The position numbers and the translations under genes were made by a program. 64,000 nt of DNA from CAZBRS01 sp964494475 (GTDB lineage Bacteria > Myxococcota_A > UBA9042 > CAZBRS01), in the NCBI GenBank assembly GCA_964494475.1, contig CAZBRS010000002.1:62001-126000 (forward strand), written 5' to 3'. Under the pieces are notes generated by a model. That model made no database searches. It worked only from the letters and a program-made list of their open reading frames with translations, and was not told the origin of the DNA. Each line of letters opens with the position of its first letter. Positions within the stretch are counted from its first letter, which is position 1. Of this stretch, positions 32,361 to 44,766 are shown piece after piece.

Positions 32361-34210
32361 GAAGAAACCGGGACCAGTTCGTCGAGGCCGAAGCGCTCCG
32401 CGTAGGCCTTCCAGACCCCACCGCACGATGCGTCGAAGCGACACTCCGCGCACGAGGCCGGCTTCGTCTTCTTGTGGGCGTCCTCCGACACGACCTGGGC
32501 CGCGACCCCCGAGAGATCGCTGAAGGCCAGGTGATCGGGAGCCAGGATGCACGGCGGGATGCCGGGGCGTGCGAGCACTTCGAGCGCCAGGCCCCGCGCC
32601 GTGCCTTCGTCGAGGGCGACCTTCAACGGGCCCGCCACGTCGGAGAGGCGCGGCCAGAGGTCGGGGCGGTCGAGCGCCCGGTACAGGGGGGTCAGCGCCG
32701 CGAAGGTCACGGTCGGACGCGAGCCGAAGCGGTCGGAGACGAAGCGCACGAAGTCGGGCAGGGCAGCGGCGTTCGCGGCGTGGATCACGTGGTTGATGTA
32801 GACGCGCAGCCGGTCTGACGCGAGCAGGTGATCGAGCCCGCGCAGGGTCCGGTCGAAGTCGCCGGCTCGGCCGCACGTGAGCGCATCGGACTCGGCGGCC
32901 AGGTGGCTGTGGAGCGACACGGTGGCCTGGGTGAGGCCCGCGTCGACGAGCCGCTTCGCGTAGTCGGGGTCGGACAGCCGCACGGCGTTGGTCACGACCT
33001 CGATGTCGGGGAAGCCCAGGCTCGCTGCCGTCCCGATGAGGCTCGGCAGGCTCGGGTCGAGGGTGGGCTCCCCGCCGCTGAACGAGAGGCGGCGCACCCC
33101 GGCCTGGTGCCAGCGGGCGAGGCGCTTGAGCCGCGACGCGTGGCCGTGGTCGATGTTCTCGGACGTGTCGTCGGAGGGGCAGAAGATGCACGCCTGATTG
33201 CAGCGCATGGTGAGGCGCAGCACCTTGAGGTCGCTCTCGCGGGCGGCCGCGATCTCGGGCTCGGTCCAGCGTCGGGTCTTCCGGTCGCCCGGCTTGCCGG
33301 TCAGCCCGGGCAGTCGCCGCGGCAGCGGGGCGAGGTCGCCCGTGCCGCGGGCTTCGGCCCATGCCGTCGGTATACCCTGGCAGGCGCGGCGGTAGGCGCA
33401 CGCCGCGCAACGGGGACCGTGGGTGCGCCCCTCGCGCGAGGGCGGGGCTCGTCGAACGCGAAACGAGACCCGGGCTGCCGCGGTCGGCAACGTGGCAAAC
33501 AGGCAGGGTGGCAGCCCGCCGTATTCCGGCAACCGCACGTCCAGGTGGGTCTCCTGCGCCAAGCGGCAGGCGACGTCCACGCGGGCCGCGAGGTCGGCCA
33601 GCGGCACCGGCCGCAGGCCGTGCTCTCCACGCAGCCCCCAGGTCGTGTCGGAGAGCACGAACGCGAGCGTCACCTTCGGCGCTGCGCAGCGTGCGGCCGA
33701 CCGGACGTGGGCCACCTGCTGGACCGCGAGGCCGGGTTCGAGGACGCGCGGGTCCAGCAGGACCGCCGCGACCTCGAGCGAGAGCCCGGCCTCGAGCGCG
33801 CGGCGCAGCCCCGACTGCACGGCCTGGAACGCCCCCGCCGCGCCCGTCAGCAGCGCGCAGCCGACCGGATTCGAGGAAAGCAGTCGGCATCGGAGCTTCG
33901 TCACCCCTGCGTCGGCCAGCCGCGAGGCGACTCCCTCGCGGGCCAGCAGCGCGGCGTCGGCCTGGAGGTCGATGCTCCCGAAGCCGAGGAGGCGCGCGTC
34001 GGCCAGCACCGACGGCAGGCGCGGGTCCGTCAACGGTTCGAGGCCGTCGACCCGCAGCGTGGCGTGGGGGGGATCGCGCGGTGCGGGCACGTGAAGGGAA
34101 TCGTCGATCGCCGCCATCAACGGGGCGTGGGGCTCGCGGAAGGGGTCGCGGAGCCTGGGCGTTCCGGCGAGGCGCAGCGAGACGGTTTCGAGGGGTCGCG
34201 TCGTTCGCAT
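32357..34210 (-). CDS. Tandem-duplicated radical SAM protein: clusterless N-terminal half plus intact C-terminal half
   Basis: 617 residues made of two homologous halves. The C-terminal half has RCNQACIFC (Cys337, Cys341, Cys344), the LSFSGGEPTLDPSLPSL motif and a C-terminal SPASM/twitch-like C587-x2-C590-x5-C596. The N-terminal half aligns with it (LRVDGLEPLTDPRLPSVL against LSFSGGEPTLDPSLPSL; GVASRLADAGVTKLR against DYAKRLVDAGLTQAT) and keeps the same C268-x2-C271-x5-C277, but lacks the CxxxCxxC motif and has GLEP for GGEP. Thus one half is catalytic and the other a pseudo-radical-SAM unit. Start ATG 34210 follows GATAG-like sequence with no ribosome site. Substrate unknown; no short peptide gene was found beside it. 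Confidence 0.87.
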   Translation of the reverse strand: MRTTRPLETVSLRLAGTPRLRDPFREPHAPLMAAIDDSLHVPAPRDPPHATLRVDGLEPLTDPRLPSVLADARLLGFGSIDLQADAALLAREGVASRLADAGVTKLRCRLLSSNPVGCALLTGAAGAFQAVQSGLRRALEAGLSLEVAAVLLDPRVLEPGLAVQQVAHVRSAARCAAPKVTLAFVLSDTTWGLRGEHGLRPVPLADLAARVDVACRLAQETHLDVRLPEYGGLPPCLFATLPTAAARVSFRVRRAPPSREGRTHGPRCAACAYRRACQGIPTAWAEARGTGDLAPLPRRLPGLTGKPGDRKTRRWTEPEIAAARESDLKVLRLTMRCNQACIFCPSDDTSENIDHGHASRLKRLARWHQAGVRRLSFSGGEPTLDPSLPSLIGTAASLGFPDIEVVTNAVRLSDPDYAKRLVDAGLTQATVSLHSHLAAESDALTCGRAGDFDRTLRGLDHLLASDRLRVYINHVIHAANAAALPDFVRFVSDRFGSRPTVTFAALTPLYRALDRPDLWPRLSDVAGPLKVALDEGTARGLALEVLARPGIPPCILAPDHLAFSDLSGVAAQVVSEDAHKKTKPASCAECRFDASCGGVWKAYAERFGLDELVPVSS

Positions 34211-34216
34211 GCCTCG

Positions 34217-34246
34217 ATGATAGGGAGCGCGGTGGAGTGGCGTCAA
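34217..34246 (-). promoter_or_regulatory. Promoter predicted to give a leaderless radical SAM mRNA
   Basis: Minus-strand TTGACG (34241-34246), an 18-base spacer and TATCAT (34217-34222). The last base of the -10 is 7 bases from the A of ATG at 34210, which is where transcription would begin, so the message would have no leader. Confidence 0.55.
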
Positions 34247-34297
34247 CCCGTCATGGTGCGCCCCAACCGGCGTTCGTGGCGTGGCAGGGGTTTTCGA

Positions 34298-34326
34298 TTG
34301 CAGGCCCGGGGGTGATTCCTTACTAT
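34298..34326 (+). promoter_or_regulatory. Promoter of the pseudokinase-TPR gene
   Basis: TTGCAG (34298-34303), 17 bases, TACTAT (34321-34326); transcript start near 34333. GGAG lies about 8 bases before the ATG at 34364. Confidence 0.6.
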
Positions 34327-34363
34327 GGGGAGCGCGCCACGCGTCCCCCTGCGGAGTGAGCTC

Positions 34364-36944
<2,581 letters not shown>

Positions 36945-36953
36945 TCCCCCCCC

Positions 36954-38343
<1,390 letters not shown>

Positions 38344-38351
<8 letters not shown>

Positions 38352-39672
38352 CGCGTGCTGGCACCGGCGGGTTGAAGTAGCCGTGCCGGAGCGCGGGGAA
38401 GCGCTCCTTCAGGCGCGCCAGCTCGTTCACGAGGCCCACGGGCTCGCCGGCGTCGGGGGGCATGGTGGTCAGGTACACCTCGGGGTCGATGTTCAGGTTC
38501 CGCCACTGGATCATGTCGAGGTGCGTGCGCTCGAGCAGCGCCTCGAGCGCCTCGACCTCCGCCGGCCGGTCGGTGAAGCCGGGGAAGGTGAAGTAGTTCA
38601 GCGACACGAAGCCTCCGGCCGCCTTGGCCACGTCGATCGAGCGGAGCACGTCGTCGAAGGTGTAGCCCCGGGGGCGGAAGTAGGCGTCGTACGCCGCCGG
38701 GCGCACGCTGTTGAGGCTGACGCGCAGGCTCGAGAGGCCCACCTCGAAGAGGCGCTTCACCGCGTCGGGGCGGCTCGAGTTCGAGTTGAGGTTCACCGTG
38801 ACCGTACGGTTCGTCTGCCGGACGAGCGCCACGGCGTCCGTGAGCAGCGCGGCGTTCACCAGCGGTTCGCCCTCGCAGCCCTGGCCGAAGCTCGCGACCG
38901 CGTCTTTCACGTGGCTCGCGTGCAGCAGCGTCACCTCGGCGACCTCGTCGGCGGTGGGCACGAAGGCGATGCGGTCGTGGCTGGCGGTGACGCCGGCGTC
39001 GTCCTGCTCGGAGATGCAGCCCAGGCACCGCGAGTTGCACGCCCGCGCGGTGGGCAGCGGGGCCTCCCAGCGCCCCAGGAAGAAATTCTGCGCGGCCCGG
39101 CACGAGTAGGTGAGGGCGCAGTGCGACAGGTGGCGGATCAGGCGGTTCTTCGGGCGCTCGGCCAAGAGGACCGTGACGCGGTGCTGGATGGTCTGGGGGT
39201 CGAAGCGCCAGGGGTCTTGCCGCCCCTCGGGATCGATGCGCACGCCGCACGTGACGTACTCGCCGTCGGCGAAGCCCAGCGGGGCGTAGGCGAACAGGGG
39301 CAGTTTGGGCGCGCCCTCGAGCGTGGAATAGGCCGGGTGGACCAGGCGGACCCAGGCCGGGGCCAGGAAGGCGGCGGCGGCCAGGCGCGCGCCCTGCGGC
39401 TTCGTGCGGGGCGGGCGGCCCCGCGCGGAGTGGATGACCGAGGGGTGTCCGTTGTCGTCGAGGCCCACGGCGGCGCGACCCGGCAGGAAGAACAGGTCGC
39501 TGCCCCGCGGCAGGCGACAGAGCTCGTCGGGCCTGGGCGCCCGGTGGGTCACGCCGTCGAAGACGGCCAGCCGGTAGCGCTCGTCGACGTGCAGGTTGCC
39601 CTGCTCGTCGGCCACCACCGCAGCGGCCGCGGACGGGGCCGGGCGACGTTGCGGCCGAGCCTGTCGGCTCAT
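38344..39672 (-). CDS. Radical SAM protein of unknown substrate
   Basis: 442 residues. The cluster motif CNSRCLGC gives Cys202, Cys206 and Cys209, placed unusually far from the N terminus: a 200-residue N-terminal domain (VDERYRLAVFDGVTHRAPRP, GSDLFFLPGRAAVGLD) precedes it, with extra Cys in HCALTYSCRAAQNFFLGRWE. The core has FGQGCEGEPLVN in place of GGEPL and RVSLNSVRPAAYDAYF. ATG 39672 overlaps the purD stop (ATGA). This type is found in delta-lineage genomes but I cannot name a reaction. It is the last gene of the long minus-strand series from 60577, and its end overlaps the FAD oxidase gene by 8 bases. Confidence 0.82.
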
Positions 39673-40946
39673 GGCGTGCTCAGGCGCCGGAGCGCCCGGT
39701 GGCCGATGTCGGTGCGGCAGAATCCGCCCAGGAAGCCGAGGCCCCCGATGCGTGCGTAGACCCGAGCGATGGCCTGGGGCAGGTCGGCGCCCAGCGCCGT
39801 GACGCCCAGCACCCGCCCGCCCGAATTGACCACGCGATCTCCCTCGCGGCGCGTGCCGGCGTGGAAGACCAGCCCGTCGGGGAAGGGTTCGTCGAGCCCA
39901 TGGATTTCGTGGCCCGTGGACAGCGCCTCGGGATAGCCCGCCGAGGCGAGCACGACGCAGACGGAGGGGCGGGGGTCCCACTCGGGCTGGCCCTCGGGCA
40001 ACGCCCCGTCGGCGCACGCCACCAGCCAGGGCAACAGGTCGGAGCGCAGGCGCGCCAGCAACGGCTGGGTCTCGGGGTCGCCCAGGCGCACGTTGTACTC
40101 GAGCACGTAGGGGGCGCCGTCGACGATCATGAGGCCCGCGTAAAGGAAGCCGCGGAAGTCGATGCCGTCGGCGGCCAGTCCGGCCAGGGATCGATCGAGC
40201 ACCTCGCGCTGGATGCGCTCCCAGAGCTCGGGGGTGACGACCGGGGCGGGTGAGTAGGCCCCCATTCCCCCGGTGTTGGGGCCACGGTCGCCGTTGTCGC
40301 GCGCCTTGTGATCCTGCGCCGTGGGCAGGGCGATCACGCGCCGTCCGTCGGTGAGCACGATCACGCTCACCTCCTCGCCGGCCAGGAACTGCTCGACCAC
40401 GACGCGTCCGCCCGCCTCGCCGAAGCGCCCGGATTGCATCACGGACTTCACCCAGGCCTCGGCGGCGCCCGCGTTGGGGCAGATTTCGACGCCCTTGCCG
40501 GCGGCCAGCCCGTCGGCCTTCAGGACCAGCGGGTAGGTGGCGTCCACCAGGTACTCGAGCGCGACGGTCGGGTCGTCGAAGGTGCGGGACTCGGCCGTGG
40601 GGATGCCGTGGCGCAGCATGAAGTCCTTCGAGTACGCCTTGCTGGACTCGAGGCGCGCGCCGGCGCGCCCCGGACCGACCACCCGCCGACCTTCGGCGCG
40701 CAGGGCATCGGCCAGCCCCGCCGCCAGGGGTGCTTCGGGGCCGACGACCGTGAGGTCGATGGCGGCGGACTTCACGAACGCCACCAGCCCCGCGACGTCG
40801 GTGGGCGACAGGTCGACCGCCTCGCACAGCGTGGCCTGGCCGGCGTTCGGCCTGGTGGCCCAGAGTCGCCGGAGGGCCGGGCTCGCGCGCAACTTCCAGC
40901 AGAGCGCGTGCTCGCGCCCGCCGTTGCCGACGACCAGGACGTTCAT
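39669..40946 (-). CDS. purD: Phosphoribosylamine-glycine ligase
   Basis: GAR synthetase of de novo purine biosynthesis: joins phosphoribosylamine and glycine using ATP. The 425-residue protein starts MNVLVVGNGGREHALCWKL and has the ATP-grasp blocks VLKADGLAAGKGVEIC and the ligase end RLGDPETQPLLARL. Full length and standard. GGAGG lies 5 bases before ATG 40946. It follows purH by 15 bases and overlaps the radical SAM gene start by ATGA. Genome context purH-purD is common across bacteria. Confidence 0.97.
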   Translation of the reverse strand: MNVLVVGNGGREHALCWKLRASPALRRLWATRPNAGQATLCEAVDLSPTDVAGLVAFVKSAAIDLTVVGPEAPLAAGLADALRAEGRRVVGPGRAGARLESSKAYSKDFMLRHGIPTAESRTFDDPTVALEYLVDATYPLVLKADGLAAGKGVEICPNAGAAEAWVKSVMQSGRFGEAGGRVVVEQFLAGEEVSVIVLTDGRRVIALPTAQDHKARDNGDRGPNTGGMGAYSPAPVVTPELWERIQREVLDRSLAGLAADGIDFRGFLYAGLMIVDGAPYVLEYNVRLGDPETQPLLARLRSDLLPWLVACADGALPEGQPEWDPRPSVCVVLASAGYPEALSTGHEIHGLDEPFPDGLVFHAGTRREGDRVVNSGGRVLGVTALGADLPQAIARVYARIGGLGFLGGFCRTDIGHRALRRLSTP

Positions 40947-40961
40947 GGTGGCCTCCGAGGG

Positions 40962-42521
40962 TCAGAGATGGCGGAAGTGCCGCACGTCGGTGAAGACCAT
41001 GGTCAGGCCGCGCAGGTTGGCGGCGGCGATGGACTCCTCGTCGCGGATGGAGCCGCCGGGTTGGACCAGGGCGGTGATGCCCGCCTCGGCAGCGCGCTCG
41101 ACGCTGTCCTTGAACGGGAAGAAGGCGTCGGAGGCCAGCACCGAGCCGGTCGTGGGGCGACTCGCCTTCCGGAGCGCGAGCTCGACCGAGTCGACCCGGC
41201 TCATCTGGCCGGCTCCCACGCCGAGCAGCCCGCGGCCGTCGGCCAGGACGATCGCGTTCGACTTCACGTGCTTGCAGACCGTCCACGCGAAGGTCAGGCG
41301 GCGCCACTCCTCGTCGCTCGGCGCGCGCGCGGTCACCACGCGGGCGCTCCGCACCTGCTCGCCGGAGGCATCGGGGGTCTGGACGAGCAACCCCCCGCCC
41401 ACCTGCCGGAACACGAAGGGCGGCAGCCGGCCCCAATCGCGCCACGTGACCACGCGCAGGTTCTTCTTCTTCGCCAGGGCGGCCAGGGCGTCGGCCGTGA
41501 AGGATCGGGCCACCACGACCTCAAGAAAGATCTCGCCGAGCCGAGCCGCCAGGGGGCCGTCGACCTCGCCGTTCAGCGCCACGATGCCCCCGAACGCGCT
41601 CTGGGGGTCGGTCTCCAGCGCCATCTCCCAGGCCTCGGCCAGGCTGGTCGCTGCCGACGCGGCGCCGCACGGGTTCGTGTGCTTCACGATCACGCAGGCG
41701 GGCGCCTCGAGTTCGGCCGAGAGGGCCACGGCGGCCTCGAGATCGACGAGGTTGTTGTACGAGACCGTCTTGCCCTGGTGGACCGTGGCCTTGAACCAGC
41801 CCGCAGGCTCGGGGCCCACCCGACGGTAGAGCGCGGCCTTCTGGTGGGGGTTCTCACCGTACCGCATGGTCTCGGAGCGCTCGTAGGCAAGGGTGAGCGC
41901 GGCGGGCAGGTCGGCGTCGTCGCCGTCGAGCCGCGCGCACAGGAACGAGGCGATGGCGCGGTCGTAGTCGGCCGTGCGCTGGAAGGCCTTCACGGCCAGG
42001 CGAAGCCGGGTGGCCTCGGAGAGCACCCCGCCGTTGCCCTCGAGCTCGTCGGCCAGCGCGGGGTAGTCGACCGGATCGGTGACCACGGCCACGCAGCCGT
42101 GGTTCTTCGCCGCGGCGCGGATCATGGTGGGGCCGCCCACGTCGATGTTCTCGATGGCCTCGTCGAGGGTGACGCCAGGACGGGCCGTCACGGCCTCGAA
42201 GCGGTAGAGGTTGACGACCACGAGCTCGATACCCGTGATTCCGTTGGCCTGCATGGCCGCGACGTGGCCCGCGTTCGAGCGGTCGGCCAGGATGCCCCCA
42301 TGGATGTGCGGGTGGAGCGTCTTCACGCGTCCGTCCATCATCTCGGGGGCGCCCGTCACGTCGGCGACGTCGAGCACGGTGAGCCCCCCCTCGCGCAAGG
42401 CGCGTGCGGTGCCCCCCGTGGAGACGAGCTCGACGCCGAGGCGGGCCAGGCGCGTGGCGAAGTCGACCAGTCCGGTCTTGTCCGTGACGCTGAGCAGGGC
42501 ACGGCGAATGGGAAGGTTCAT
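40962..42521 (-). CDS. purH: Bifunctional AICAR transformylase/IMP cyclohydrolase
   Basis: Last two steps of IMP synthesis. The 519-residue protein begins MNLPIRRALLSVTDKTGLVDFA, an MGS-like cyclohydrolase domain with STGGTARALRE and GRVKTLHPHIHGGIL, followed by the AICARFT domain with the active-site KHTNPCGAA and a C-terminal VQPGGSIRDEESI. ATG 42521 is preceded by GAGG about 7 bases upstream; a longer frame would run to 42602 but cross the diguanylate cyclase gene. Only 22 bases separate it from the diguanylate cyclase stop, so it is likely in the same transcript, unusual for a housekeeping purine gene. Confidence 0.97.
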   Translation of the reverse strand: MNLPIRRALLSVTDKTGLVDFATRLARLGVELVSTGGTARALREGGLTVLDVADVTGAPEMMDGRVKTLHPHIHGGILADRSNAGHVAAMQANGITGIELVVVNLYRFEAVTARPGVTLDEAIENIDVGGPTMIRAAAKNHGCVAVVTDPVDYPALADELEGNGGVLSEATRLRLAVKAFQRTADYDRAIASFLCARLDGDDADLPAALTLAYERSETMRYGENPHQKAALYRRVGPEPAGWFKATVHQGKTVSYNNLVDLEAAVALSAELEAPACVIVKHTNPCGAASAATSLAEAWEMALETDPQSAFGGIVALNGEVDGPLAARLGEIFLEVVVARSFTADALAALAKKKNLRVVTWRDWGRLPPFVFRQVGGGLLVQTPDASGEQVRSARVVTARAPSDEEWRRLTFAWTVCKHVKSNAIVLADGRGLLGVGAGQMSRVDSVELALRKASRPTTGSVLASDAFFPFKDSVERAAEAGITALVQPGGSIRDEESIAAANLRGLTMVFTDVRHFRHL

Positions 42522-42543
42522 GGGATTCCTCTCGATCCGTGGG

Positions 42544-43860
42544 TCAACTGGTGCCGAGGCGCTCGGCCCGCTGGGCCGTGTTGCGCCCCGCCTCCTTGGC
42601 ACGATACAGGGCCTTGTCGGCGGCGTCGACCAATTCGGAGAAGGACGAGGCCGTGAGCGGATAGGCGGCCACCCCGAGGCTCACGGTGATGCGCCCGTTC
42701 GGCTGGTGGGCGCCGAATTCGAACGGCCAGTTTTCGATCCGCCGGCGCACCTTGGTCGCGACGGTCATGGCCTGCTCCAGGTCGCAGTGCACGAGCAGGA
42801 TCGCGAACTCCTCGCCGCCGTACCGTGACACGACGTCGGTGCCGCGCACGCAGGTGGTCAGCACGTGGGCCACGTTACGGAGCACCTGGTCGCCCGCCGC
42901 GTGACCGTTGCGCTCGTTGTACAGCTTGAAGTGATCGAGATCGATCTTCAGGAGGCCCAGTGACGTGCCGGAGCGCTGGGCCAGGCGCAGTTCGCGCTCC
43001 ACGGCCTCCTTGAAGAAGCGGTAGTTCGCGAGCCCCGTGAGGCCGTCGGAGCGCGATAGCGCCTCGATTCGCTCGAGAGATTGCTCGAGCTCGCGCGTTC
43101 GATCGGCCACCAGCTGATTCAGGTGCTCGGTGTGGCGGGTGAGCTCGGTGCCCATCCACGAGAAGGAGGCCACCAGTTGCTGGAACTCGGCCGGGAAGCG
43201 CTCCTCGGGCAGGTACTGGAAGCGCAGCTTGCCGGCCTCCTCGGAGGCCTCGGTGAGCACGCGGATGGGCTCGACCACGTTCCGGGACAGGGCCAGGTAC
43301 ACGACGCCGCTGGTCACGAACAGCGTGACCAGCAGCATGACGATCAGGCGTACGTTCAGGTTGCGCATGGCCTGGCGGAGCGGCGCCGCCGAGAACGCCG
43401 AGATCAGCGTGCCCCAACGAAGACCGGAGAGGATGGGCAGCGCGACCTCGACGCGCTCGTGACCGTGCTGGCGCGTCGCGAAGAAGATGCGGTGCATGGG
43501 CTCGGTCGATTGCACGGCCTCGCGGTAGAACTGGCCCTCGAGCGCCTGCAGATAGCGACGGTTGTCGCTGTGCGAGAGCACGTGACCCGTGTGGTCGAGG
43601 ACGGCCACGTACTCGAGGTCGAGCACGCGGTCGCCGGCGCGCATGAGCGCTCCCACGTAGTTGTCGAGCTGCTCGTATTCGGCGTTGGCGATGGCGATGG
43701 CGCAGGGGGCGGAGAGGGCCTGCTGAAGGGCCAGTCCGCGCGCGATGGTCTCCTCGAACAGGTGGCGCTCGATGAGGCTGTGCAGCAGGACCCAGAGCAC
43801 CGCGAACACGGCCACGTTGGTGACGAGCAGGCTCAACAGGATGCGCGTCTTGATCCTCAC
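42544..43860 (-). CDS. Membrane diguanylate cyclase with periplasmic sensor domain and HAMP
   Basis: Makes c-di-GMP from two GTP. 438 residues: TM1 (6-28), a periplasmic sensor of about 140 residues, TM2 (171-191), a HAMP domain (about 192-245), a coiled coil (EHLNQLVADRTRELEQSLERI) and a C-terminal GGDEF domain. The signature is GGEEF at 348-352 (active) and the product-inhibition I-site RxxD is present at Arg339-Asp342 with the standard five-residue spacing. GTG 43860 overlaps the PhnD-like gene stop by GTGA, so the two are translationally coupled and should work as a sensing pair. Downstream is purH. Confidence 0.92.
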   Translation of the reverse strand: MRIKTRILLSLLVTNVAVFAVLWVLLHSLIERHLFEETIARGLALQQALSAPCAIAIANAEYEQLDNYVGALMRAGDRVLDLEYVAVLDHTGHVLSHSDNRRYLQALEGQFYREAVQSTEPMHRIFFATRQHGHERVEVALPILSGLRWGTLISAFSAAPLRQAMRNLNVRLIVMLLVTLFVTSGVVYLALSRNVVEPIRVLTEASEEAGKLRFQYLPEERFPAEFQQLVASFSWMGTELTRHTEHLNQLVADRTRELEQSLERIEALSRSDGLTGLANYRFFKEAVERELRLAQRSGTSLGLLKIDLDHFKLYNERNGHAAGDQVLRNVAHVLTTCVRGTDVVSRYGGEEFAILLVHCDLEQAMTVATKVRRRIENWPFEFGAHQPNGRITVSLGVAAYPLTASSFSELVDAADKALYRAKEAGRNTAQRAERLGTS

Positions 43861-44759
43861 GGCAGCGCCTCCTCCTCGGCCAGGAGCCCCTCGATCTCGT
43901 CGTAGTCTCGAGGGTTTCCGGGGCGCCAGCCGTTCGCCCGGGGGATCTTGGGGAGCACGGCGCGTCCCTCGCGCGTGCGGCTGCTCAAGGACAGGAGGAT
44001 CTCGGTGACGCGCGCGGCCACGTCGTCGGGCAGCGACGGGGTCGCGCAGATGGCGTCGGTGGGGATGGCGCCCGTCTTCAAGAGGATACGAGCGCCCCGC
44101 AGATCGACCTTCTGCCGGCGCAGCGCGGCCAGGGTGCTGGAGGACACCGCCGCCACGTCGACCTCGCGGGCCAGCAGGAGCTCGAGGGCGCGGATGTGGT
44201 CACCGCTGAAGACGATCTCGGAGAAGGTCTGCTCGGGTGGGAAGCCGTGGCGGCGCAGCTCGCGGCGCGGGAGCAGGTACCCGGAGGCCGACTCGCGATC
44301 GACGTAGGCCAATCGCCGGCCACGCAGTTGCTCGAGGGTCGTGATGCCGGAGTCGCTGAGCACCACCAGGTACCCGGTATAGAAGTCGACGCCCTGCCAC
44401 ACGTCCGTGACGAGCAGGCGCAGGCGCGGATCGCTCTTGCGGGCCTTCACGTACAGCAACGAGGTCAGGTAGGCGAGATCGAGCGCGCCTTGCTGGAGCA
44501 ACGAGAGCATGTCGGCGTAGGTTTCGGGGATCACGATCTCGATGGGCACGCCGAGGCGAAGGCTCACGTGGGCGACGACGGGCTCGAAGGCGCTCCGCAA
44601 CACGCCGGCCGTCAGGTACGGGCTGAAGCCGAAGCGCAGGGGTCTCTCGCACGTGGTCGCGAAGGGCTCGTCCGGACTCCCCGGGGCCTCCGAGGGCGCC
44701 TCGGCGGCTGCAGGAGCCGCGACCAGGAGCCAGACCAGGACGAACAGCGCGCTTCGCAT
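43857..44759 (-). CDS. PhnD-like periplasmic phosphate/phosphonate-type binding protein
   Basis: 300 residues with a Sec signal peptide (MRSALFVLVWLLVAAPAAAEA). The body is a PhnD/PF12974-type type 2 periplasmic-binding fold: LRFGFSPYLTAGVLRSAFEPV, the central Y-LTSLLYVKAR region and GRRLAYVDRESASGYLLPRREL, with the SASG loop that usually grips the phosphoryl group. No permease or ATPase gene is adjacent, so it is more likely a ligand sensor than a transporter part; it is coupled by GTGA to a diguanylate cyclase with its own periplasmic domain. Ligand unknown. Seven bases downstream of the large lipoprotein stop. Confidence 0.85.
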   Translation of the reverse strand: MRSALFVLVWLLVAAPAAAEAPSEAPGSPDEPFATTCERPLRFGFSPYLTAGVLRSAFEPVVAHVSLRLGVPIEIVIPETYADMLSLLQQGALDLAYLTSLLYVKARKSDPRLRLLVTDVWQGVDFYTGYLVVLSDSGITTLEQLRGRRLAYVDRESASGYLLPRRELRRHGFPPEQTFSEIVFSGDHIRALELLLAREVDVAAVSSSTLAALRRQKVDLRGARILLKTGAIPTDAICATPSLPDDVAARVTEILLSLSSRTREGRAVLPKIPRANGWRPGNPRDYDEIEGLLAEEEALP

Positions 44760-44766
44760 GCCACCC

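Noticed and set aside
40308..42656. 782-residue plus-strand open frame across purD and purH
   Set aside because: Antisense to two unmistakable purine genes and without any recognisable domain.
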